A stretch of 64,000 bases of DNA from Gemmatirosa kalamazoonensis. Lineage in GTDB: Bacteria; Gemmatimonadota; Gemmatimonadetes; Gemmatimonadales; Gemmatimonadaceae. The notes below the pieces were generated by a model. The model had not been told where the DNA came from, did no database searches, and worked only from the letters and a program-made list of their open reading frames with translations. This document shows, piece after piece, positions 9,729-18,476 of the stretch (its first letter is position 1; the number at the start of each line of letters is the position of its first letter). The stretch covers positions 1,472,220 to 1,536,219 of the forward strand of contig NZ_CP007128.1 of NCBI RefSeq assembly GCF_000522985.1. The letters run 5' to 3'. Made by a program: the position numbers and the translations under genes.

Positions 9729-10601
9729 CTAACGCACCACCAGGATCGCCGTGTAATCCGACTCGACGGGCTCGGGCCGATCGGCGCCGATCACCTTGAA
9801 CGGCGACAGCCCGACGAGGCGGAACTCCGCGCCGCCGACCGTCGTGCCCACGAGGCCGATCTTCGCGCTCGTGTGCAGCGTCACGTCGCTCGTCTGCGCG
9901 CCACTCTCGAACCGCAGCGCGACCGCGGCGTCGCCCTCCCAGATGCACAGCGCGTTGATGGGGCACCGGCTGTCGTTCAGCACGTGCTGCAGCGTCACGC
10001 GCACGCCGTGCGTGTCCACCGTCTTGCCGAACGCGACGCGCACCGTGTCGTAGCGTGCGGCCGGGTTGCACGCCGTCACGGCCGTCCGCTCGACGAACCG
10101 CACCGGCTTGTTGTCGCGCCGCGGCAGCTGCACGACGTCGAACGGCCGCGTGAGCACGCCGAGCGTGACGCAGTCCGACGCCGGCGAGGTCTCGACGACC
10201 TGCACGTCGAGATGGTCGGCCCACTCCGTGACGCTCTCGATCTTGATGCCGTAGCCGCTCGACGGGCGCACCGGCGTCGCGACGGCGATCACCATGTCGC
10301 GCGTGAAGTCCACCGCGGGCGGCGCGCCTCCCGCGTTCGGGTCGGGCGCGAGCGACGCCCAGAACTTGGACCACGTCGCCGCGTCGGCGATCACCTGCCG
10401 CTGCCGCGCCGTGTCGCCCGGCTGCCGGCCGGCGCCCTGGCCGGTCGACACGTCGAAGTGGCCGACGATGAGCGCCTGCCCCCCCGCCTGCGGCGTCGGC
10501 TCCGTGGACACCGCGTCGTCGCCGCACGCGGCGAGCGCGGTGAGCGATGCGAGCGCGAGCGCGGCCGCCACGCCGCGCGCGTATGACGTCATCCGTGCCA
10601 T
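9729..10601 (-). CDS. Lipoprotein with PrcB-type domain and a DSRCP-containing domain
   Basis: 290 residues. A lipoprotein signal with lipobox LAAC is followed by ~150 residues like the PrcB C-terminal domain (VDFTRDMVIAVATPVRPSSG, VVETSPASDC, RPFDVVQLPR). A second domain (~180-290) has VLNDSRCPINALCIWEGDA and a VESDYTAILVV ending, a pairing often seen in secreted lipoproteins of this kind; its function is not known to me. The ATG at 10601 has GAGGAA just upstream. The TAG stop lies in a GCCTAAC heptamer. It faces the PIG-L gene with 9 bp between stops. Confidence 0.8.
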   Translation of the reverse strand: MARMTSYARGVAAALALASLTALAACGDDAVSTEPTPQAGGQALIVGHFDVSTGQGAGRQPGDTARQRQVIADAATWSKFWASLAPDPNAGGAPPAVDFTRDMVIAVATPVRPSSGYGIKIESVTEWADHLDVQVVETSPASDCVTLGVLTRPFDVVQLPRRDNKPVRFVERTAVTACNPAARYDTVRVAFGKTVDTHGVRVTLQHVLNDSRCPINALCIWEGDAAVALRFESGAQTSDVTLHTSAKIGLVGTTVGGAEFRLVGLSPFKVIGADRPEPVESDYTAILVVR

Positions 10602-10716
10602 CTGTTCCTCTCTCGGTCGATCGGTCGAGCTCTCGTGGACTGCGGCGCGCCTCCGTGCGCGCTCGAGGGGCATTACCGAGCGTGCCCCGCGTCGGTCACG
10701 CCTCGCGCGTCGTGCG

Positions 10717-11937
10717 TCACGGCACGACGAGCAAGCCGCTCCGCTCGCCGAAGTCGTCCTCCACGCTCGGAAGGTTCGCCGGCGGACGCCACGCGCCGCC
10801 ATCCAATCGAATCGTTAGGCGCACGGTGCTGGGCTCCGCGCTCAGCGCGATCTCCCACAGATCGCCGACGCGCGCGAGATCGGCGGCGCGCCAGCCGGTG
10901 AAGTCGCCGCGCACCTCCACGCGCGATGCGCCGGGCGCACGCACGCGCAGCACGCGCCGCGCGCCGCGCACGACCACCTCGGCCGCCGGCGTCGCACCGC
11001 CGAGGCTCGACCCGCGCGGCGCGCGCGCCGGGGCGCCGCCGAGTCGCCAGCGGAGCCCCACCGCGGCCACGCGGCGCGCCGGAAAGCCCCGCAGCGGATC
11101 CGCCGCGAGATCGCCGGCCGACGCGGTGAGCGCGGCGCGCGGCAGCACCCACCACGCTCCGGTCACGTACACGGAGTGGAGCGTCTCGCTGTCCTGGCGC
11201 GGCGCGCGGCGCAGCACGGCGGTGCCGCCGAGCTCCACCACCGGCGCGCGCCACTCCGCGGCCGCGGTCGCGTCGAGCGCGACGAACGGGTGCGACGGCT
11301 CGCGCGGCAGCGTCGTGACGACGACCCCCTGGTCGTCGACCAGCACGACCGTCGTGTCGAGCCGGGTGCGGAGCGCCGCGAGCGTGATCGATGCCCGCAG
11401 CCGGTCGTGCCGAAGCCACCCGCCCGTCTCCACGCTCCCCACTGGCGCGACGTCGCCGCGACGCCGGCCGAGCACCCCGCCACTCGCGCCGAGCCACAGG
11501 CCGCCCGCGCCGAGGGCCAGGTGCCGTCGCGCGAGCGCGACCCCGCTCGCCCCTGCCGGCTCGCCGTTGAACTGGAGCGCCGACGCCGTCGCGCCGAGCT
11601 CCCACGCCCCGCGCGTCGCGACCGACGACAGCCACGACGCCGCGAGGTCCCCCTGCGCCGACCACCGATCGCTCCCGCCGAGCGTCGCCCCGGCCGCGGC
11701 GCGCAGCGCGGTGCGCGCGCCGTCCAGCCGCAGCTCGCCGGCCAGCGTGGGCGCCGTCACCGTGGGCTCCGCCGGCTGCCGCAGCGTCGCCGCGCCGACG
11801 TCGACCGTGCCCTGGCCATGGAACGCCGACTGGCCCCACCCCGCGCGCGCTCCGAGCGGAGCGGCGAGGAGGCAGAGCCATCGAGCGGCGTGGAGGCGAT
11901 TGGAGGGGCGTGTCGGTCGTCGTCTTCGGCGGTGCAC
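10717..11937 (-). CDS. Secreted beta-rich protein with C-terminal glycogen-binding (CBM48-like) domain
   Basis: 406 residues. Arg-rich n-region and a hydrophobic segment (LCLLAAPLGARAGWGQ) form a signal peptide. Residues ~35-320 are repetitive, Ala/Gly/aromatic-rich and strand-like (AWELGATASALQFNG, GLWLGASGG), compatible with a surface barrel. The last ~75 residues (VRAPGASRVEVRGDFTGW ... LWEIALSAEPSTVRLTIRLDGG) match the early-set/AMPK glycogen-binding fold, with the GDFTGW signature. It is the last gene of the sigma-factor operon starting at 13864, whose anti-sigma gene carries the same type of domain. Confidence 0.75.
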   Translation of the reverse strand: MHRRRRRPTRPSNRLHAARWLCLLAAPLGARAGWGQSAFHGQGTVDVGAATLRQPAEPTVTAPTLAGELRLDGARTALRAAAGATLGGSDRWSAQGDLAASWLSSVATRGAWELGATASALQFNGEPAGASGVALARRHLALGAGGLWLGASGGVLGRRRGDVAPVGSVETGGWLRHDRLRASITLAALRTRLDTTVVLVDDQGVVVTTLPREPSHPFVALDATAAAEWRAPVVELGGTAVLRRAPRQDSETLHSVYVTGAWWVLPRAALTASAGDLAADPLRGFPARRVAAVGLRWRLGGAPARAPRGSSLGGATPAAEVVVRGARRVLRVRAPGASRVEVRGDFTGWRAADLARVGDLWEIALSAEPSTVRLTIRLDGGAWRPPANLPSVEDDFGERSGLLVVP

Positions 11938-11946
11938 GCCCTCAAC

Positions 11947-12609
11947 TTAGGGCTTGGACGTGGGGACTGCGGTACGGCCGATCGGCGCCGGGGCCGGCGG
12001 CGGGAGCGCGGCGATCACGGCGCGGAAGCGGAGGTCGAGCGCGGTCGACGGCGGGACGCCGGCGGCGAGATCGTCCTGCACCTCGCGCTGCATCGACAGC
12101 AGCTGCGCGTGGCTCGCGCCGCGCTGGACGAGCGTCGCCACCGCCTGCGCGGCGCGCGCCGCCGGGACCCCGCGCACCGTGAGCTGCGCGAGCACGCCGA
12201 GCGCCACGGTGATCGAGCGGCTCGGCGCGGCGAGGCGCACGACGCGGATCGCGTCGGCGGTGACGCCGGCGGCGAGCGCCCCCGCTGCGGCGTCCAGCTC
12301 GGCCGGCGAGGCGGTGGGAGCGAGCGCGTCGCGCGCGACGAGCAGCCGCCCCACCATCGCCCGCACGGCGGCCTCGATGCGCTCGCCGGGCGCGCCCTTC
12401 TGCACCCCCTCCAGCGCCTTCGTCACGAGCGGCTCGCGCGGCAGCCCGCGCCCCTCGGCCTCCACGATGATGGCCCCGACGGCGGCGCGCGCGTCGGCGT
12501 CGGGGATCGCGGACAGCCGTGCGTCCTGCGCGCGGAGCGGGGCGACCCAGCCGCCCAGCGCGAGAGCCGACGCGACGACGGCCGCGGCGAGCGTGCGGCG
12601 CACCGTCAC
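11947..12609 (-). CDS. Secreted alpha-helical protein of unknown function
   Basis: 220 residues from a GTG overlapping the upstream stop (GTGA). A signal peptide (~8-30, ending LRAQ) precedes an Ala-rich, helical region with no recognisable catalytic motif (IVEAEGRGLPREPLVTKALE ... GASHAQLLSMQREVQDDL) and a proline-rich tail. It lies between the two glycogen-binding-domain genes and is co-translated with the anti-sigma gene, so it probably belongs to the same envelope function. I do not recognise the family. Confidence 0.75.
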   Translation of the reverse strand: MTVRRTLAAAVVASALALGGWVAPLRAQDARLSAIPDADARAAVGAIIVEAEGRGLPREPLVTKALEGVQKGAPGERIEAAVRAMVGRLLVARDALAPTASPAELDAAAGALAAGVTADAIRVVRLAAPSRSITVALGVLAQLTVRGVPAARAAQAVATLVQRGASHAQLLSMQREVQDDLAAGVPPSTALDLRFRAVIAALPPPAPAPIGRTAVPTSKP

Positions 12610-13226
12610 GGCTGCCCCACGACGATGACCGAGTGGTCGCGTCCGTAGTCGGGGTCGCGCACGACGAGCGCGCTCGGGTCGGTCACCCACACGCTGTCGT
12701 CGACGACGAACGCGTACGCGTGGCGTCCGGGCGCGAGCGTGACCGTCGTCGTCCACGTGCCGTCGGCGGCGCGGCGCATCGGCACCGCGGCCGGGCTCCA
12801 CTCGTCGAAATCGCCGACGAGCGAGACTCGGCGCGCGCCCGGACGACGCAGCGCGAACGCCACCGCCACCGGCGTGTCGTCGCTCCGCCCCGCCGTCGCG
12901 AGCCGCAGGTTCCCCGTCGCGGCTGCCGGCGTCGTGGGAGGCAGCGCCGCCGTATCCGTCGTCGCGGTGCTCGCCGTCGCCGTCGTCGTGCCGGACGCGG
13001 CCTCGCGCCGCCCGAACCACACGCCGCCGCCGGCCAGTCCCACGGCGAGCGCGAGCCCCGCCGCGCGGGCGAGCCACGTCCGCTGCCGGGCGCGCGTCTG
13101 GCGGCGGGCGAGCGCGGCGGAGACCACGCGGTCGACCGCCCGCGGGTCGGCGGGCGGGAGGCGGCGGAGCGCGTCGGTCACGCGCTCGAGCCCCGTGCCG
13201 TCGTCGAACGAGGAGGGCCCGGTCAT
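12606..13226 (-). CDS. Putative membrane anti-sigma factor with periplasmic glycogen-binding domain
   Basis: 206 residues directly after an ECF sigma gene, overlapping its stop by ATGA. The cytoplasmic ~55 residues (LERVTDALRRLPPADPRAVDRVV) lack a clear zinc motif. One membrane helix spans ~59-80 (ARAAGLALAVGLAGGGVWFG), then a Thr/Ala-rich linker, then an AMPK/CBM48-type domain (~120-200) with VSLVGDFDEWSP, DGTWTTTVTLAPGRHAYAFVVDD and a DPSALVVRD end. The family binds alpha-glucans; if the domain faces the periplasm the protein could couple glucan sensing to sigma release (inference). Confidence 0.8.
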   Translation of the reverse strand: MTGPSSFDDGTGLERVTDALRRLPPADPRAVDRVVSAALARRQTRARQRTWLARAAGLALAVGLAGGGVWFGRREAASGTTTATASTATTDTAALPPTTPAAATGNLRLATAGRSDDTPVAVAFALRRPGARRVSLVGDFDEWSPAAVPMRRAADGTWTTTVTLAPGRHAYAFVVDDSVWVTDPSALVVRDPDYGRDHSVIVVGQP

Positions 13227-13864
13227 GCGAGCGCTCCGAGCTGGGCGCGGAGCGCGTCGCACGCGCGCTTCACGCGCATCTTGAGCGCCGAGAGGCCGGC
13301 GCCGGTCACGGTCATCATCGCTTCGTAGTCCATCCCTTCGACGTGTCGCAGCAGGAACGCCTCGCGCTGCTCGCGGGGCAGAGTGTCGAGCGCTCGGCGG
13401 ATCTCCTCGCTCCATTCCGCGTCGCCGGTGGTGTCGCGCATCGGCGTGCGCTCGATCGGCGCCTCGACGCGCAGGCGGCGCCACCACCGGCCGCGCCCGT
13501 GCGCGGTGCGGCAGCAGTTCGCGAGGATGCGGAACAGCCACGGCTCGAACGGCGCCGACGCGTCGAACCGGTCGAGCGCACCGTGCGCCCGCACGAGCGC
13601 GTCCTGCACCGCCTCCTCCGCGTCCTCCTTGCCGAGCCCCATGTTCGCCGCGAAGCGGAGCATGCGCGGGTAGTAGCGCTCGACGAGCAACCGGAACGCG
13701 ATCGGGTCGCCGTCGCGCGACAGCGCGACGAGCTCGCCCGCCGGCGTCGCGCTGCCGGCGTGCAGCCGGTCGGCGCCGCGGACGACACGGAGCGAGGCGC
13801 TGCCAGGGGGCATCGCGTCGCTCACGGGACGGGGAAGGTGATCGCGTGCATGGTCGTGCAACAT
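13223..13864 (-). CDS. ECF-type RNA polymerase sigma factor
   Basis: 213 residues. Region 2: AFRLLVERYYPRMLRFAANM, DAEEAVQDALVRAHGALDRF and PWLFRILANCCRT; region 4: LPREQREAFLLRHVEGMDYE with the helix-turn-helix MTVTGAGLSALKMRVKRACDAL. The N-terminal ~40 residues before the conserved part are not typical and the start may be internal (Met near residue 18). First gene of a four-gene minus-strand operon (sigma, anti-sigma, helical secreted protein, CBM48 barrel), with the first three linked by 4-bp overlaps. Confidence 0.9.
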   Translation of the reverse strand: MLHDHARDHLPRPVSDAMPPGSASLRVVRGADRLHAGSATPAGELVALSRDGDPIAFRLLVERYYPRMLRFAANMGLGKEDAEEAVQDALVRAHGALDRFDASAPFEPWLFRILANCCRTAHGRGRWWRRLRVEAPIERTPMRDTTGDAEWSEEIRRALDTLPREQREAFLLRHVEGMDYEAMMTVTGAGLSALKMRVKRACDALRAQLGALA

Positions 13865-13906
13865 TACTCGCGAGGAGACGCGAGGGTCACACGGCTATGA
13901 GGGACG

Positions 13907-14027
13907 AGGCGAGTACTCGTGGGGATCCCAGAGCGATCGAAACGATCTACGATGGGCGCACGTCCGCCGGCTCGAGCCCATCCGAAGATCCGCAAGATCG
14001 CCGTCGGATCCCCAGGAGTACTCGCCT
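13907..14027. repeat. 22-bp inverted repeat with long loop upstream of the sigma operon
   Basis: AGGCGAGTACTCGTGGGGAT... (13907-13928) and its complement (14006-14027) pair at 21 of 22 positions around a ~77-nt loop. It lies between the sigma gene start and the amidohydrolase stop; it could be a terminator of the amidohydrolase, a 5' structure of the sigma gene's region, or another mobile hairpin. Its sequence is unlike the other hairpin families here. Confidence 0.6.
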
Positions 14028-14041
14028 TCGACCTCGCGCCC

Positions 14042-15484
14042 TCACCGGATCGCCGCCCGGATCGCCCGTCCCGGCAGCGCCCCCGCCTGCGGCTTCCCGT
14101 CGCGCACCACCGGCACGCCGCGCACGAGCACGAACGGGATCCCCGCCGGCGCGAGCGTCGGCTCGCGGTACGTGGCGCGGTCGATCACGCGCGCGGGGTC
14201 GAACAGCGTGAGATCCGCGTCGGCGCCGACGCGCACGCGTCCCTTGTCGCGCATCGCCGGCACGCGCCGCTCGAGCCGTCGCGCGGGGGCCAGCGTCATG
14301 CGGCGCAGCGCGTCCATGAGCCCGAGGTCGCGCGTGTCGCGGACGTAGTGGCCGAGGACGCGCGCGAACGTGCCGACGACGCGCGGGTGGCCGAACGGAC
14401 CATCGAGGATGCCGTCGCTCGCGAACATCGGCAGCGAGTCGCGCACGGCGGCGCGCACCCACGCCTCGGCCCTGGCCTCGTCCGGCGCGTGGTGGACGAC
14501 GAACCCTTTCTGCGCGCGGTAGCGGGCGAACGACTCGCGCGTGAGCCGCTCGCCGGTCGGCGGCCACTCGAGCTGCGCGAACCACGCGTCGGGGCGCTTC
14601 TCCCAGCCGTCGAGCGCGGCGCCCTCGATCTCCTGGATGCTCGCGGTGAACGGATACATCTCGGTCGTCACGTCGACCCCGCGCGCCCGCGCCGCGGTGA
14701 GGATGCCGAGGTAGAGCGGCGTGAGCTCGTGCACGCTCGCGCTCAGGTGCACGACCTGCAGCGGTGCGCCGGTCACCAGTGCGTCGGTCACGACCTCCTG
14801 CACGTCGCGCAGGTCGTCGTCGCTCTCGACGTCGCGCAGATGCACGTGACACGACGCGTGGTACCGCGCGGCGACGCGGAACTCGTCGAGGATCTCGCGC
14901 GGCGACGCGCCCGGCGTGTACGCGATCGGGAAGCCGACGGCGACCGCGCCGCGCCGCAGCCCGCGCTCGACGCCGGCGATGATGGCCGAGTACTCGTCGG
15001 GCGTGGGGGCGCGCGTCGCGGCGTCGCCCACCGGCTCCGTGCGGCCGACGGTGTCGTGCATGACGATCATGCGCACGTGCCCCTCGCCGATCGCGACGCC
15101 GTAGTTGATCGCCGCCCGGCCGGCGCGCTCGTCGTACCACGCGTCGACGTCGCCGGTGCCGTCCTCCAGCTCGAACGCGCTCGTGACGCCGCCGGTGGCC
15201 TCGACGGCGTACGCCTCCGGCGTCTGCGCGTGCTGGTGCAGGTCGATGAACCCCGGCGCGACGACGAGCCCCGCGGCATCGATCGTGTCGCGGGCGCGCG
15301 GCGCGCCGCCCAACGCGCGTATCACCCCGCCGGCGATCGCCACGGCGCGCACCGCGTCGAGCCCGGACTCCGGATCCATCACGCGGCCGTGGAGGATCAC
15401 GAGGTCGTATGTCCGCTCGCGTGCCGGGGCCGCGGTGCCGAGAGCAAGTGCGGCGAGCGACGTCAGGCGGACGGCGAGGCGCAT
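14042..15484 (-). CDS. Exported amidohydrolase, D-aminoacylase (N-acyl-D-amino-acid deacylase)-like
   Basis: 480 residues with a signal peptide (LTSLAALALGTAAPARE). A metal-dependent amidohydrolase barrel: YDLVILHGRVMDPESGLDAV at the start, GFIDLHQHAQT carries the first metal ligands, CHVHLRD and VVHLSAS further His, and FASDGILDG the catalytic Asp. The ending (GRVRVGADADLTLFDP ... PFVLVRGVPVVRDG) is typical of D-aminoacylase/dihydroorotase-type enzymes. Likely periplasmic hydrolysis of N-acyl-D-amino acids or a D-amino-acid-containing peptide; exact substrate not determinable. Stands alone, followed on its upstream side by a repeat element. Confidence 0.88.
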   Translation of the reverse strand: MRLAVRLTSLAALALGTAAPARERTYDLVILHGRVMDPESGLDAVRAVAIAGGVIRALGGAPRARDTIDAAGLVVAPGFIDLHQHAQTPEAYAVEATGGVTSAFELEDGTGDVDAWYDERAGRAAINYGVAIGEGHVRMIVMHDTVGRTEPVGDAATRAPTPDEYSAIIAGVERGLRRGAVAVGFPIAYTPGASPREILDEFRVAARYHASCHVHLRDVESDDDLRDVQEVVTDALVTGAPLQVVHLSASVHELTPLYLGILTAARARGVDVTTEMYPFTASIQEIEGAALDGWEKRPDAWFAQLEWPPTGERLTRESFARYRAQKGFVVHHAPDEARAEAWVRAAVRDSLPMFASDGILDGPFGHPRVVGTFARVLGHYVRDTRDLGLMDALRRMTLAPARRLERRVPAMRDKGRVRVGADADLTLFDPARVIDRATYREPTLAPAGIPFVLVRGVPVVRDGKPQAGALPGRAIRAAIR

Positions 15485-15536
15485 GTGTGTCCCGGGTGCG
15501 CTCGGCGAATGGGTCGAGCGTTGGAATGGTACCGCT

Positions 15537-15695
15537 GGCCGGCGCGCGCGATAGCACCTTGGGCGAAGGGGGGGGAGCCCCGCTGGGACCTAGGGACGCG
15601 CAGTGAAGCCCGCAGTGAATCGTCCCGCCATAGATCGTCCCGCCGTAGATCGTCCCGCCGTCGATCGTCCCGCCGTCGATCGTCCCGCCGTTCCA
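15537..15695. repeat. Composite repeat element F1: conserved 44-nt core plus GATCGTCCCGCCGTA array
   Basis: A 44-nt G-rich core (15551-15594, beginning ATAGCACCTTGGGCGAAGGG and ending GGGACCTAGG) is followed by five imperfect copies of a 15-nt unit GATCGTCCCGCCGTA (about 15618-15691). The core recurs at 21890-21932 with very few differences and the array there too. It separates the amidohydrolase from the end of the large barrel gene. Confidence 0.8.
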
Positions 15696-15702
15696 CGACT
15701 TC

Positions 15703-18015
15703 CTACATCTCCGCGCCGACGGCGATTACCCGCTGCCACCCGCGCGGCCGGTCCCGATGTGCGTCGAGCGCGCGCGACGCGCCGACGAACAGCGCGCCGC
15801 CGAAGAAGCGCATGCCGAGGTCCATCGTCGTGCGCACCCCATCGCTCGGCCGCGACAGGGCGCCGGCGTCGTCCCGCGGGCCGAGTCGCTCGATCGCGCG
15901 CCGCGCGCCGGCCGTCGATGCCGCGACGGCACCCGCCTCGAGTCCCGCCGAGAGCCCCGGCGACACGCCCGGCAGCACGACCGGGCCGAGGTGCAGCGGC
16001 CGGTGCCACCACGGGCTGCCGTACTGCAGCACGCCGCGCACGACGCCCGCGCGGTCGCCGGCGAACGTCTTGTAGTCGTACGCCTGCAGGCTCATGTCGC
16101 CGCCGACCTCGAACAGCTGCTGCGGCGGTGGCTCGCCGGCGACCACCACGCCTCCCTCGCCGCGGCCGATGAGCGTGAGCGTGCTGCCGCGCAAGGCGCG
16201 GCCCCACGGCGCGTCGAGCTCCGCGCGTCCCACCACGCGCAGCTCCGCGCGCTGGTAGGTGAGCCCACCGTCGCCGCGCTCGTACGACAGCCGCGCGCCG
16301 ACCCCCGGGCGCACGAACTCCGCCGACACGTCGGGGTGCAGGTCGAGCGTGAGCGCCGTGCGCGCGTAGTTCCCCGCGTCGACGCCGCGATTGGGGCGGA
16401 ACGGCGCGGACGCGGCGACGATCCCCTGCCGCACGTGCGTCGCCGCGCCACGGTCGCTCGCCGCGCCGACCTCGAGCCGCGCGACCGCGGCGCGCCCGGC
16501 GAACGTGCGCCGCACGAACGCCGTCGCCGTGCGCCGGTCCACGTAGTCGTAGAGATCCTCGGAGCCGAGCAGCGCGCCGGCGCTCGATCCGGAGTCGAGC
16601 GGGTTGCGGAAGTCGTTCGTGATGTCGAGCGAGCGGGCGACGCGCAGGCCTAACGCCCACCGGCCGCCGCTCGTGTCGGGCGCCGTGCCGCGTCGGAGGC
16701 CGAGCTCGCGCTCGAGCTCCACGCGGCCGCGCGCGGTGCTCTCCGCCCACGCCCACCCGCCGACGGCGCGCAGCGTGAGCCCCGGCGCCGCGTCGCGGAA
16801 GCGCACCCGCACGCCGCTGCCGGTGAACAGCCCCTGCACGCGGTCGAAGCGCAGCAGGTCGGAGCCGCGCGCGACGTACGGCTCCACGCGCGGCGGCCCC
16901 ACGCGGCGCCACGCGTCGGGCGCCACGTCGTCGAAGTCGTCGGCGTGCGTGGCGCCGGTGAGCGTGCCGAGCGCCTCGCGCCATCGGTCGAACCGGTCGA
17001 GCGTGTCGCCCTTCGCGCGCGTCAGCCGCCACCAGCGCGCCGGCCGCGCCGTGTCCGCGTCGGCGATGGCGTTAGGCGCGGTGCGCGGGAGCGTCGTGTC
17101 GTTCACCGTCACGTCGCGCAGCCGCGACACGATGCGCAGCACCGCGCGCGACTCGCCGAGCGCGGGGATCAGGATCTGGAACTCGAGCCGCTGATACGTC
17201 GGGAGCCAGTACCGGCCGTCACGCTCCGCCGTCTCGTACTCGATGAACGCGTAGCCCTGCATCGCGGCGTGGCGCAGCCGGCCGCCGATCCCCTTCGGCG
17301 CCGCCTCGTCGGCCGCGAGGTACTGGCCGCGCATCCGCACGACGACGTGGCGCACCGCATCGAGCTCCACGTCGCCGAGGAACAGGCTCCCGTTAGGCGG
17401 CGGCGCGGCGCGCGGCTCCACGTGCACGCGCACGATCGGCACGGCGCGCGTGCCGTCCGCACCGTCGGGGACGCGCAGCGTGACGACGGTGTCGCCGCCG
17501 GAGAAGCGGTACCATCGCTCACGGTCGCCGGCGAGCGGATGCACGGCGAAGCTCGGCGAGCGGCGCGGGCGCGGTGCGCGGCGGCGCACCGAGTCGGCGG
17601 GCGGGCGCGGTGGGAACAGTCGCTCGCCGTACAGCACCGGCACCACCCACCCGCTCGGCAGCAGCGCGAACGCGGACGTCGTCGGCACCGCCTGGCGCGC
17701 GCGGTAGCCGACGACGTGCTGGTCGTAGAAGCCGGTGCGCGTCCAGCGCAGCGTGGAGGCCACCTGCTCCATGGAGATCACGGCCTCCACGCCGTCGTCC
17801 GTGCGCAGCGCGACCGCCATCTCCGACTCCACCGCCGCGCGATAGGAGCCGAGCGACGCCGGCACGCGGTTGTCGCGGGCGGCCGCGGCGACGAGCGCCC
17901 GGAGCGCCTCGCTCGCGTACGTCGCCGTGTCCCGCTGCGCGCCCGCGCCTAACGGAAATCCCAGCAGCGCGGCGCCGAGCGCCGTGAGCGTCAGACGGCG
18001 TTCACGACGCGCCAC
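15703..18015 (-). CDS. Large outer-membrane protein with Omp85/DUF5686-like barrel
   Basis: 770 residues from GTG 18015, which places a signal peptide (RRLTLTALGAALLGFPLGAGAQ) at the N-terminus. Residues ~30-330 form a soluble beta-rich part (YRAAVESEMAVALRTDDG, WYRFSGGDTVVTLRVPDG, LFLGDVELDAVRHVVVRMRG), similar in outline to DUF5686 proteins. The C-terminal half is a barrel; LFEVGGDMSLQAYDYKTFAG followed by DRAGVVRGVLQYG resembles the GG...LRGY...F.GDR signature of BamA/TamA-type surface antigens. The first 25 bases overlap the end of the M15 peptidase gene. Function unknown; cargo transport or surface display possible. Confidence 0.75.
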   Translation of the reverse strand: MARRERRLTLTALGAALLGFPLGAGAQRDTATYASEALRALVAAAARDNRVPASLGSYRAAVESEMAVALRTDDGVEAVISMEQVASTLRWTRTGFYDQHVVGYRARQAVPTTSAFALLPSGWVVPVLYGERLFPPRPPADSVRRRAPRPRRSPSFAVHPLAGDRERWYRFSGGDTVVTLRVPDGADGTRAVPIVRVHVEPRAAPPPNGSLFLGDVELDAVRHVVVRMRGQYLAADEAAPKGIGGRLRHAAMQGYAFIEYETAERDGRYWLPTYQRLEFQILIPALGESRAVLRIVSRLRDVTVNDTTLPRTAPNAIADADTARPARWWRLTRAKGDTLDRFDRWREALGTLTGATHADDFDDVAPDAWRRVGPPRVEPYVARGSDLLRFDRVQGLFTGSGVRVRFRDAAPGLTLRAVGGWAWAESTARGRVELERELGLRRGTAPDTSGGRWALGLRVARSLDITNDFRNPLDSGSSAGALLGSEDLYDYVDRRTATAFVRRTFAGRAAVARLEVGAASDRGAATHVRQGIVAASAPFRPNRGVDAGNYARTALTLDLHPDVSAEFVRPGVGARLSYERGDGGLTYQRAELRVVGRAELDAPWGRALRGSTLTLIGRGEGGVVVAGEPPPQQLFEVGGDMSLQAYDYKTFAGDRAGVVRGVLQYGSPWWHRPLHLGPVVLPGVSPGLSAGLEAGAVAASTAGARRAIERLGPRDDAGALSRPSDGVRTTMDLGMRFFGGALFVGASRALDAHRDRPRGWQRVIAVGAEM

Positions 18016-18476
18016 ACCGCCTCTGTCCCGCCCGACGCGACGAGCTGCCGCGCGAGGTCCGACGGGCTCGGGCGGCAGGGTCCCCACTGGAAGTGCGGCA
18101 GATCCGGCTTCGTCCAGTCGCCTCCCCACTTGCACCCCTCTCGCTTGAACGACTCGGCCACACCCTCGAACCACGCGCGCGGACGGTCCCACCCGTGGTT
18201 GCGCGACACGACGTCGACGGCGAGACCGTACCCGTGCCAGCTGAAGAGGTTCGTCGGCGCGTTCGTCACCGTGTCCTCCGGCGGCACCACCGTGCGGCCG
18301 CGCGCGTAGTACGCCGCCTGCAGCTCGGGGGACCGGTACGCCTCGTACACGATGGCGTCGAAGCCGCGCGCGTTCGCGTCGGCGATCGCGCGCTCCACCG
18401 CTTCCCGGAACTTCGGCGCGAGCAGCGCGAGATCGCTGCTCGCGACGAGGCTCGGGTGCGTGGCGCCCGCGCTCAC
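17991..18476 (-). CDS. M15-family L-alanyl-D-glutamate/D,D-peptidase (endolysin-like)
   Basis: 161 residues, no signal peptide visible. The M15 zinc peptidase motifs are present: EAYRSPELQAAYYARGR, FSWHGYGLAVDVV (SxHxxGxAxD with His and Asp zinc ligands) and LPHFQWG (third His). GGDWTKPDLPHFQW closely resembles phage-type L-Ala-D-Glu endopeptidases that cut peptidoglycan stems. The GTG start overlaps the upstream gene's stop (GTGA). Lack of a signal suggests the multi-pass upstream protein or another route gives access to the wall; a phage origin is possible but no other phage gene is near. Confidence 0.88.
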   Translation of the reverse strand: MSAGATHPSLVASSDLALLAPKFREAVERAIADANARGFDAIVYEAYRSPELQAAYYARGRTVVPPEDTVTNAPTNLFSWHGYGLAVDVVSRNHGWDRPRAWFEGVAESFKREGCKWGGDWTKPDLPHFQWGPCRPSPSDLARQLVASGGTEAVWRVVNAV

